This document shows, piece by piece, positions 18,234-24,940 of a stretch of 64,000 nucleotides of DNA (position 1 is its first letter; every line of letters starts with the position of its first letter). Position numbers and translations under genes: made by a program. Below the pieces are notes generated by a model, which saw only the letters and a list, made by a program, of their open reading frames with translations, was not told where the DNA came from and did not search any database. The DNA lies in contig RFFQ01000012.1 in the NCBI GenBank assembly GCA_003697105.1, positions 12,637 to 76,636 on the forward strand, given 5' to 3'. Source of the DNA: Gemmatimonadota bacterium (GTDB lineage: Bacteria; 4572-55; J002).

Positions 18234-18794
18234 TCAAACCTGCGAATAACGGAAACAATCGATGGTGTGGTCATTGACCATACCGGTGGCTTGCATGAAG
18301 GCATAACAGATGGTTGATCCGACAAAGGAAAAGCCTCGTTTTTTGAGGTCTTTACTCATGGCATCGGATTGTGGTGTGGTGGTGGGCACGTCAGCGAGCG
18401 TATGCCATTGATTTTGGATCGGGTTGCCGCCCACAAATTGCCAGATGTACCGGTCAAAACTCCCAAATTCATCTTGTACCCGCAAAAAGGCACTGGCATT
18501 TTGGATCGCCGCCTTGATTTTCAATCGATTGCGTACAATACCCGGATTTGCGAGCAACTCTGCCACTTTGACGTCATCATACCGGGACACTTTTTCGGGG
18601 TCAAACTGGTCAAACGCTTGGCGGTAATTATCTCGTTTTTTCAGAATGGTGAACCAACTGAGACCCGCCTGCGCCCCCTCTAAAATCAAAAATTCAAATA
18701 ACAGGTGGTCATCATGGAGCGGCACACCCCACTCCTGATCATGATATGCTACATACAGTGGATTATCCGGCGGCACCCAAGTACAACGGATCAT
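18234..18794 (-). CDS. tag: DNA-3-methyladenine glycosylase I
   Basis: A 186-residue base-excision repair enzyme that removes 3-methyladenine from DNA. The zinc-snap ligands are C4, H18, H176 and C180, which correspond to C4, H17, H175 and C179 in E. coli Tag. The YHDQEWG segment at 17-23 and the EGAQAGLSWFTIL block, holding the catalytic-site Glu and Trp, are intact. Its ATG overlaps the stop of the double-receiver gene (ATGA), so the two are translationally coupled. The length equals the family norm. Confidence 0.96.
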   Translation of the reverse strand: MIRCTWVPPDNPLYVAYHDQEWGVPLHDDHLLFEFLILEGAQAGLSWFTILKKRDNYRQAFDQFDPEKVSRYDDVKVAELLANPGIVRNRLKIKAAIQNASAFLRVQDEFGSFDRYIWQFVGGNPIQNQWHTLADVPTTTPQSDAMSKDLKKRGFSFVGSTICYAFMQATGMVNDHTIDCFRYSQV

Positions 18795-19789
18795 ACGTTC
18801 TCCCGTTCTTGAATCAACCGTTTAACCGTCTCATACAACTCACTCAGGTCAAACGGTTTCGTGAAAAAAGCATCAAACTGCCAGCGATCTTGCTCATTTT
18901 GCAACACTTCATTTTCAAACTTCGCCGTAATCATCACTACGGGCAAATCGGTGCTGATCTGCTTGCGAATGGTACCCACCAGCCCAAACCCATCCAATTC
19001 AGGCATCATGGCGTCACAGATCACCAAATCGACATGGTGGGCAGGGTCTCGTAAAACATCCAACGCTTCCCGCCCATTGACCGCCGTGAGTACGCTAAAA
19101 CCGGTCTTTTTGAGCTTGAGTTCGATCATGTGGCGCACCAATTCCTCATCATCGACAATAAGGACTGTTTTCCGGCGCGGTTCCAACCCCTCAAATAAAT
19201 CAAGAACTTCCCGGACATATTCTTGCACCAGTTTAACCAGCGGAGACAATTCAGAACGGGCTTCTGTCGACAGCGTTTTTGAGATATTCCGTAAGTTCTG
19301 CTGAACATCCTGACCGAGTTTCTCGATCTCCAGATAGGCTTGATCGATCCGGTCTTGTCGCTCCTGAAGTCGATCTGTTAGGCGTTGATTTTCCTCCTTC
19401 AACGCTTTGATTTTCATTGAGCGGCGTAATAGAAACCGAATCTGCGTTAAGAGTTGGTCGGGCTGGAAAATATCAGTCAGATAAGCATCTGCGCCAATTT
19501 CGTACCCGTGCGCGAGGTCATCCCGTCCAGAACGGAGCGCTGAAAACATGATCACCGGAAGGTCTTCCGTCTCTGGATTCTGGCGGATGCGGCGGCATAC
19601 TTCAAAACCGTCCATTTCCGGCATGACTACATCCAATACGACCAAGTCTGGATGTTCGGTGTTAATTTTTTCGATGGCAGATTTCCCGTCATATGCCTTG
19701 ATCACCTCATAATCTGTCTCTTTTTTCAGCGTTTGTCCCAATAATTGCAATAAATGGGGGGTGTCATTGACAATTAATATCCGTGCCAT
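18791..19789 (-). CDS. Response regulator with two receiver domains and no output domain
   Basis: A 332-residue protein. Receiver 1 (about 1-122) has the phospho-acceptor Asp in VVLDVVMPEMDG and the acidic pocket starting at ND after ILIV. A charged coiled coil follows (about 125-180, with KEENQRLTDRLQERQ). Receiver 2 (about 206-328) has LIVDDEE and LVICDAMMPELDG with the conserved Thr (MITAKF) and Lys (FTKPFD). No DNA-binding or enzymatic output domain is present, so it probably works through protein contacts or as a phosphate relay. GAGGG lies 9 bases before the ATG. It lies between the ABC exporter and tag genes. Its cognate kinase is not in the window. Confidence 0.9.
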   Translation of the reverse strand: MARILIVNDTPHLLQLLGQTLKKETDYEVIKAYDGKSAIEKINTEHPDLVVLDVVMPEMDGFEVCRRIRQNPETEDLPVIMFSALRSGRDDLAHGYEIGADAYLTDIFQPDQLLTQIRFLLRRSMKIKALKEENQRLTDRLQERQDRIDQAYLEIEKLGQDVQQNLRNISKTLSTEARSELSPLVKLVQEYVREVLDLFEGLEPRRKTVLIVDDEELVRHMIELKLKKTGFSVLTAVNGREALDVLRDPAHHVDLVICDAMMPELDGFGLVGTIRKQISTDLPVVMITAKFENEVLQNEQDRWQFDAFFTKPFDLSELYETVKRLIQERENV

Positions 19790-19812
19790 CGATGGATACC
19801 CTCACGTTAAAG

Positions 19813-21732
19813 TTAAAGTTCAAGCTCTTCCCGCAGGAGTTGTTTTTGATGTAAATCGGCATAGATGCCGTCCATAGCAATCAAACTGTCATGAGTCCCT
19901 TGTTCGACAATTTGCCCTTCATCAAGAACAATGATCAAATCGGCATCTTTAATCGTGCTAATCCGGTGAGAAATAATCAGACAGGTGCGCTCTGCCATGA
20001 CACCTCGTAGTTGGGCTAAAATCAATTCTTCGGTATAAGTATCCACACTGCTTAACGCATCATCTAAAATTAAGATCGAGGGACGCCGGATCAAGGCGCG
20101 GGCAATGGTGGCACGTTGTTTCTGCCCTCCGGAAAGGGTGATGCCCCGTTCACCTAAAATGGTCTCAAATTGGTGTGGAAAACGGTCTACATCGGTTTTG
20201 AGTTGGGCAATATCGGATGCCCACAACACATCATCCATTTCCCATTGATCTAACCCGTAGGCAATGTTTGTTCCGAGCGTCGTCGAAAATAAAAACGGCT
20301 CCTGTGAGACAAACCCAATATGTTTGCGCAGGGTTCGCAAGGGAATATTTCGGACATCCACCCCGTCAATCCGCAACTGCCCCTGGCTTACATCATACAA
20401 CCGGGGAATGAGATTCACCAACGAGGTTTTACCGGCGCCGGTATAGCCAACAATCGCCACGGTTTGTCCCTGCCGAATCCGTAAATTGATGTTCTTGAGA
20501 ACCGGCTTTCCAGCCACATAACCAAAGGAGACATCTCGAAATTCAATATCGCCACGAATGCGATCTAACGGCTGAAATGCGTCTTTGATGACGGTTGCCG
20601 TGCCTTTTTTGCCATTTTGAGGCACGCGCTTCTCCGCAATCATGCGCGCCGTGAGAACCACCGGACGATAAACGCTTGTTGGATCATGGATTTCTGGGAT
20701 TTCCTCAAAGATGCGATTCAGCCGCGCCATACTCGCCGAACCGCGCTGAATTAAGCTTAGGACCCAACCGATTGAAATAACGGGCCACGAAAGCGTCACT
20801 AAATAGGTGTTAAACGCTACCAGATTGCCCAGCGATATCTCCCCCGCCACAACTAATTTACCGCCGTACCAAATGCCCAATAGCGTACTCATTCCTAAAA
20901 GCATCCCCACCAAGGGGAATACCGCGCCTTCCACTTTCACCAGAAACATGTTTTCATCAATATATTCTCGATTCAGCTTTTCAAACCGCTGAATTTCGGA
21001 ATCTTCCCGCACAAACGCTTTGATCACCCGAATCCCAGAGAGGTTTTCTTGAGATAACGTACTAATTTCCGAGAACTTTTCCTGCACTCGAAGATGACCT
21101 TTGTAAATCCATTGCATGGCGGTGTAAACCACCAAAATAACCAGAGGCACGGTGATTAAAACCAACAGCGTCAATTTCAAGCTAATCAGGATCATCACGG
21201 AGAGAACAAATATAAAGGTTAAGACGGTGTTGAAGGAGTACATCACGGCGGGTCCAATCAATGCCCGGATGGAATTAAGGTCGTTCGTGGCGCGTGCCAT
21301 CAAATCGCCGGTGGAGTACTTCTGGAAAAAAGACATCGACATGCGTTGCAAATGCGCGAAAAAGTCATTGCGCAGATCGTACTCAATCTTACGGGAGGTC
21401 ACAATAATCGTCTGGCGCATCCAATAGCGGAAAATTCCAGCAATTATCACGGAGATAATGATGGCAACGGCGTAGCCCATCATCCGCGCATTCACCTCCA
21501 GCTGATTGAGATACTGCACAATTTTCACCACCAAAAAACCAATTCCCGGTAGTTCACCATGCGTATCATGAATCGATTCGGGATTGAGGCTATCAATCGC
21601 ATATTTAATAAAACGTGGCGAAAGCAAGGCAAACGCCTGATTCATTACAATTGCCCCAATTCCCAGCATCAACGGAATTTTATATGCCGGAATGTATTTC
21701 AGGAGCGTCTTTAACTCTTGAATATTTTTCAT
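19813..21732 (-). CDS. ABC exporter, fused membrane and ATPase domains (MsbA/multidrug type)
   Basis: A 639-residue half-transporter from the ATG at 21732; an upstream TTG (21786) has no good ribosome site. Six membrane helices occupy about residues 15-330 with DLMARATNDLNSIR, the intracellular loop typical of type IV exporters. The ATPase has Walker A GYTGAGKTS near 428, the Q-loop in VSQEPFLF, signature LSGGQKQR near 531, Walker B ILILDDALSSVD near 551, and the H-loop in LIISHRIST. It probably acts as a homodimer or with an unlinked partner. Substrate could be lipid or drug-like; the sequence does not decide. It is co-directional with rseP upstream and the double receiver downstream. Confidence 0.93.
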   Translation of the reverse strand: MKNIQELKTLLKYIPAYKIPLMLGIGAIVMNQAFALLSPRFIKYAIDSLNPESIHDTHGELPGIGFLVVKIVQYLNQLEVNARMMGYAVAIIISVIIAGIFRYWMRQTIIVTSRKIEYDLRNDFFAHLQRMSMSFFQKYSTGDLMARATNDLNSIRALIGPAVMYSFNTVLTFIFVLSVMILISLKLTLLVLITVPLVILVVYTAMQWIYKGHLRVQEKFSEISTLSQENLSGIRVIKAFVREDSEIQRFEKLNREYIDENMFLVKVEGAVFPLVGMLLGMSTLLGIWYGGKLVVAGEISLGNLVAFNTYLVTLSWPVISIGWVLSLIQRGSASMARLNRIFEEIPEIHDPTSVYRPVVLTARMIAEKRVPQNGKKGTATVIKDAFQPLDRIRGDIEFRDVSFGYVAGKPVLKNINLRIRQGQTVAIVGYTGAGKTSLVNLIPRLYDVSQGQLRIDGVDVRNIPLRTLRKHIGFVSQEPFLFSTTLGTNIAYGLDQWEMDDVLWASDIAQLKTDVDRFPHQFETILGERGITLSGGQKQRATIARALIRRPSILILDDALSSVDTYTEELILAQLRGVMAERTCLIISHRISTIKDADLIIVLDEGQIVEQGTHDSLIAMDGIYADLHQKQLLREELEL

Positions 21733-21843
21733 AATATCGCCGCAACGTGAAAATGAACGGTTCCCAGACGGCTTGAGCGGTTTCAAAACGGCTCGTCCGC
21801 CGGAACAAAACCGCCGAAACGTATGTGACTGCGCCGTACGTCC

Positions 21844-23154
21844 CTAACTAAAAAAACTACGCATAATATCATTGAATGTGGCAAAGATCATCAACATAAT
21901 CAATGCGACAAAGCCGACCGTTTGCCAAAACACCTTGCTTTGTACACTCAGTGGGCGGCGAATGACACTCTCAATCAGCAAAATCAAAAGGTGACCGCCA
22001 TCCAGCGCGGGGATCGGTAGCAGATTCAAAATAGCAAGGTTGATGCTTAGCAACGCCATAAATCGCAATAATTCAAACAGCCCGTACCGGGCAGAATCCC
22101 CTGCCGCTTGAAAGATCAGAATGGGACCCCCGACATTATCAGCGCCGACTTTCCCGGTGACCAACATACCCAAAAATTTGTAGATCATGGTACTGACGCC
22201 GACAAATTCTGCCGTTGCGACCTTAAACGCCTCCCCCACCGGTAACTTTTTGGTAATGGTGGGTGGTGAAATGCCGATCAAGCCGATCTGCTTGGTTTCC
22301 GTACCGTCTTCATTCGCGGGTGCCAACTGGGAAATCGGGGTGATGGTAGCGGACATCATTTGATCGCCCCGAACCCACGTAATTTCCAACGGAACTTTAG
22401 GGCTACCATGAATAATCTCAACCATTTCACGCCAACTTTCAACCGGCTCATCTTCAATTTGGATGATGCGATCCCCCGGTCGCATTCCCGCTTTTTGGGC
22501 TGGTTTACCAGTAATGATCCGCCCAACCACTGCCGGAGTTCGCGGCTCAAATCCCAGCGAATAGCGGTTTGTACTATCATTTTTTTCCGGTTGGTACACA
22601 ATCGAGACGACCTGATCCCCCCGTTCGACCTTGAACGTCATGGGTTGGTCTAACTTGGTGGAAACGATTTTGGTCAGGTCGTGCCAATCTGCCACCGGTT
22701 GGCCATCAATCGCCACCACCCGGTCTCCAGAAACCAGCCCCGCCTGTTCCGCCACCGATTGCGGCGTCACGTCAATCACGGATTCCGACGTGCTAAATCC
22801 GACATAAGCAAAAATGAAAAAGTAAAGAGCAAACCCCAAAGCAAAATTCATCGCCACGCCGGCAAAAAAGACAATAAACCGCTGCCACGCCGGTTTAGAG
22901 GCAAGCTCATCTTCCGCACCCGTCGCTTCTTCTGGGTTCTCACCCTTCATTTTAACATAACCCCCAAAGGGAATCCATGATAAAATATATTCGGTTTCGG
23001 CGCGCCGGAAAAGGGTTATCGCTTTGGGAGGAAAACCAATGGAAAACTCTTCAACAGCAACCTTGAACGCCTTTGCCGCCATAAAATGACCAAGTTCGTG
23101 GATAAACACAAGCACACCGAACACAAAGAGTCCGGCAAAAAGGGTAATCAACAT
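21844..23154 (-). CDS. rseP: Site-2 zinc metalloprotease RseP with two PDZ domains
   Basis: A 436-residue intramembrane protease. The chosen ATG at 23154 has GGAG eight bases upstream; an ATG at 23160 is only two bases from it. The zinc motif HELGH is at about residues 19-23 in the first helix and LDGGH, with the third ligand, near 383. Two PDZ domains lie between, at about 120-195 (VSGDRVVAIDGQPV) and 208-285 (RPGDRIIQIEDEPV). RseP cuts membrane-bound anti-sigma factors during envelope stress and clears signal peptides. A matching anti-sigma factor is not in the window. It heads the minus-strand run towards the methyltransferase. Confidence 0.94.
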   Translation of the reverse strand: MLITLFAGLFVFGVLVFIHELGHFMAAKAFKVAVEEFSIGFPPKAITLFRRAETEYILSWIPFGGYVKMKGENPEEATGAEDELASKPAWQRFIVFFAGVAMNFALGFALYFFIFAYVGFSTSESVIDVTPQSVAEQAGLVSGDRVVAIDGQPVADWHDLTKIVSTKLDQPMTFKVERGDQVVSIVYQPEKNDSTNRYSLGFEPRTPAVVGRIITGKPAQKAGMRPGDRIIQIEDEPVESWREMVEIIHGSPKVPLEITWVRGDQMMSATITPISQLAPANEDGTETKQIGLIGISPPTITKKLPVGEAFKVATAEFVGVSTMIYKFLGMLVTGKVGADNVGGPILIFQAAGDSARYGLFELLRFMALLSINLAILNLLPIPALDGGHLLILLIESVIRRPLSVQSKVFWQTVGFVALIMLMIFATFNDIMRSFFS

Positions 23155-23222
23155 AGACATCTCTCCAAAAACTAATAAAGAATTCATCCAGAAAAGCCCT
23201 GAAGGCACTAAAACATCAAGGC

Positions 23223-23251
23223 AAAATAACATGATCGCCAAACAGTGTCAA
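23223..23251 (-). promoter_or_regulatory. Predicted rseP promoter
   Basis: On the minus strand TTGACA (23251-23246), a 17-base spacer and TATTTT (23228-23223), the same -10 form as the ctaB promoter. Transcription would start near 23216, about 60 bases before the ATG. It is divergent from the M48 protease promoter. Confidence 0.6.
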
Positions 23252-23295
23252 GGATTGATGGGCACACTACCACCCCACCGCCCCAAACTTAAATC

Positions 23296-23325
23296 TTGAT
23301 TTTTGATAGGCTTAGCCATTATTAT
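23296..23325 (+). promoter_or_regulatory. Predicted promoter of the M48 protease gene
   Basis: TTGATT at 23296-23301, an 18-base spacer and TATTAT at 23320-23325, about 50 bases before the ATG at 23377. It is back to back with the rseP promoter, so the two envelope proteases are divergently transcribed from a 220-base region. Confidence 0.45.
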
Positions 23326-23376
23326 GAAGAAGGTCAGTCCTTATCCATGTTCATCCCTAGTGTAAGGAGAATCCAC

Positions 23377-24192
23377 ATGCGTAACTTTCTCTTAAAACGT
23401 CAAATTCTGTTCTTTTTAAGTCTGATGTTAGTCCTCGTCGCGTGCGCAACCGTACCCATCACCGGGCGGCACCAATTAACCCTGATACCCGCGGCGCAAA
23501 TCAATGCCATGAGCTTTCAGAACTACCAACAGGTATTGGCAGAAAGCCATGTAATCACCGATACGCCGGAAGCGCAAATGGTTAAAAGTGTCGGGCAACG
23601 GATTCAAGGCGCCGTAGAACGTTACTTTGCCGAACATGGCATGTCCGATCAACTGAGTGGCTACGCATGGGAATTTAACCTTATTGAGGACGATCAGGTC
23701 AATGCCTGGTGTATGCCGGGGGGTAAAGTGGCAGTTTATACCGGAATTTTACCGATTACCCAAACCGAAGAAGGTTTGGCAGTCGTAATGGGGCACGAAA
23801 TCGCCCATGCCATTGCCAATCATGGCAACGAACGGATGAGTCAGGGGCTATTACAGCAGTTTGGGGGACTCGCCCTTGCCGAATATCTAAAAGATAAACC
23901 AGAAACCACCCAAGCCCTGTTTTTGGGAGCGTATGGGATCGGTACCACCGTCGGGTTAATGCTCCCTTTTAGCCGCAAGCAAGAAGCCGAAGCCGATCAC
24001 CTTGGCTTGATTTTTATGGCAATGGCAGGTTATAACCCGGAAGTCGCCGTTGACTTTTGGGCACGAATGGCAGATACAAAAGGCGGAGCCGCACCACCAG
24101 AGTTCCTAAGCACTCACCCTTCGGACCAAACCCGCATCAACCATTTACGCCAATTGATCCCTGAAGCAATGGAATATTACCAACCCCGTTGA
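23377..24192 (+). CDS. M48 family metalloprotease lipoprotein (LoiP/BepA-like)
   Basis: A 271-residue protein from the ATG at 23377, preceded by AAGGAG eight bases upstream. A lipoprotein signal peptide ends in LVLVAC near residue 24, so the enzyme is anchored in a membrane facing the periplasm. The zinc site is HEIAH at about 140-144 with the third ligand Glu in EAEADHLG near 204, the M48 signature. The C-terminal LSTHPSDQTRINHL segment is also typical. Relatives degrade or help fold misfolded outer-membrane proteins. A terminator follows the stop. Confidence 0.94.
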   Translation: MRNFLLKRQILFFLSLMLVLVACATVPITGRHQLTLIPAAQINAMSFQNYQQVLAESHVITDTPEAQMVKSVGQRIQGAVERYFAEHGMSDQLSGYAWEFNLIEDDQVNAWCMPGGKVAVYTGILPITQTEEGLAVVMGHEIAHAIANHGNERMSQGLLQQFGGLALAEYLKDKPETTQALFLGAYGIGTTVGLMLPFSRKQEAEADHLGLIFMAMAGYNPEVAVDFWARMADTKGGAAPPEFLSTHPSDQTRINHLRQLIPEAMEYYQPR

Positions 24193-24224
24193 TTACCAAA
24201 CTTCCCCATACATTACAACATACC

Positions 24225-24257
24225 AACCGCTACTTACGTCTTGAGTAGCGGTTTTTT
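24225..24257 (+). terminator. Intrinsic terminator after the M48 protease gene
   Basis: A ten-base-pair stem AACCGCTACT (24225-24234) and AGTAGCGGTT (24244-24253) with a nine-base loop, then a T run to 24257. The -35 box of the next promoter begins three bases later. Confidence 0.92.
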
Positions 24258-24259
24258 AA

Positions 24260-24288
24260 TTGACAAACTCCGCGCTATATGTTATATA
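24260..24288 (+). promoter_or_regulatory. Strong predicted promoter of the heme monooxygenase gene
   Basis: TTGACA at 24260-24265, a 17-base spacer and TATATA at 24283-24288. The leader (about 24295-24350) is very A+T-rich with small dyads such as TATTAGTAAT. That might hold an operator, but no clear Fur or other known box was recognised. Confidence 0.65.
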
Positions 24289-24350
24289 AGCCAAACTTTA
24301 TTATTAGTAATATAACTATAATCTTACTATTAAAACATAAGGAGGTCCCC

Positions 24351-24698
24351 ATGACAAAATCCCCCCCAGCCAAGTGCAATGTCGTCACAATTAATTACAT
24401 CCATTGTCAAGCACATTATCGCCAGAGATTTGAGGAATTATTTGCCACCCGGGCTCATGCCATTGACCGGGTCCCGGGCTTCATCGAGATGCACGTCTTA
24501 CGACCCAAAGATATGGAAAGTGATTATCTGATCGTCAGTTTTTGGGAAAACGAGGCGGCATTTCAATCCTGGACAACATCTCCCGAATTTATCGAGGGAC
24601 ACAAACGCGGTTTTGAGGATATACGGCAAGCAAAAGAGCGGGGTGAAGAACCTCCTATGACATCGGATTTTAAAATATACGAGGTCATCGCCCGGTGA
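24351..24698 (+). CDS. IsdG/HmoB-type heme-degrading monooxygenase (ABM fold)
   Basis: A 115-residue single-domain protein of the antibiotic biosynthesis monooxygenase fold. The ATG at 24351 follows AAGGAGG; a longer in-frame start at 24279 overlaps the promoter and was rejected. N15, W74 and H84 fall at exactly the spacing (59 and 10 residues) of the catalytic Asn7, Trp66 and His76 of Staphylococcus IsdG. The context FQSW followed by EGHKRG also agrees. This supports heme cleavage to release iron over a general ABM role. It probably acts in the cytosol as a dimer. It overlaps a small membrane protein gene by 4 bases. Confidence 0.85.
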   Translation: MTKSPPAKCNVVTINYIHCQAHYRQRFEELFATRAHAIDRVPGFIEMHVLRPKDMESDYLIVSFWENEAAFQSWTTSPEFIEGHKRGFEDIRQAKERGEEPPMTSDFKIYEVIAR

Positions 24699-24829
24699 AC
24701 TGGAAAAAGATCACATCCAAAAGAATAATCAAGCGCATTGCGGCCACCGGATTCTGGTTTTTCTTCCTGAAAGGCATTCTCTGGCTGTGTTTACCGGCAT
24801 TAATGGCTCTGACCGCCTGGCTCCGGTAA
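24695..24829 (+). CDS. Small (44-residue) single-helix membrane protein coupled to the heme monooxygenase
   Basis: A short frame starting with GTG at 24695 whose start overlaps the monooxygenase stop (GTGA), a common translational-coupling arrangement. The product has a very basic N-terminus (NWKKITSKRIIKRIAA) and then one long hydrophobic helix rich in Trp, Phe and Leu (about residues 18-42). No cofactor residues or known family are recognised. Coupling suggests it works with the heme enzyme, for instance as a membrane tether, but that is inference. Being short, it could also be fortuitous. Confidence 0.5.
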   Translation: MNWKKITSKRIIKRIAATGFWFFFLKGILWLCLPALMALTAWLR

Positions 24830-24860
24830 GTGCCGCTATGCCCAGTGTCGCATTTTCTTG

Positions 24861-24889
24861 TTGATAGCTGACTCCATTCATGCTAATAT
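24861..24889 (+). promoter_or_regulatory. Predicted promoter of the 954-residue exported protein gene
   Basis: TTGATA at 24861-24866, a 17-base spacer and TAATAT at 24884-24889, with TGC directly upstream as an extended -10. The leader to the ATG at 24941 is about 45 bases. Confidence 0.5.
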
Positions 24890-24940
24890 ACGTTTCAATT
24901 TGAGGTCGATCTCTCTATCATTACACTATAGGATTAGAAA

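Noticed and set aside
24295-24350. Fur or heme-regulator operator in the leader of the heme monooxygenase gene
   Set aside because: The leader is A+T-rich with small dyads, but none matches a known box well enough to name.
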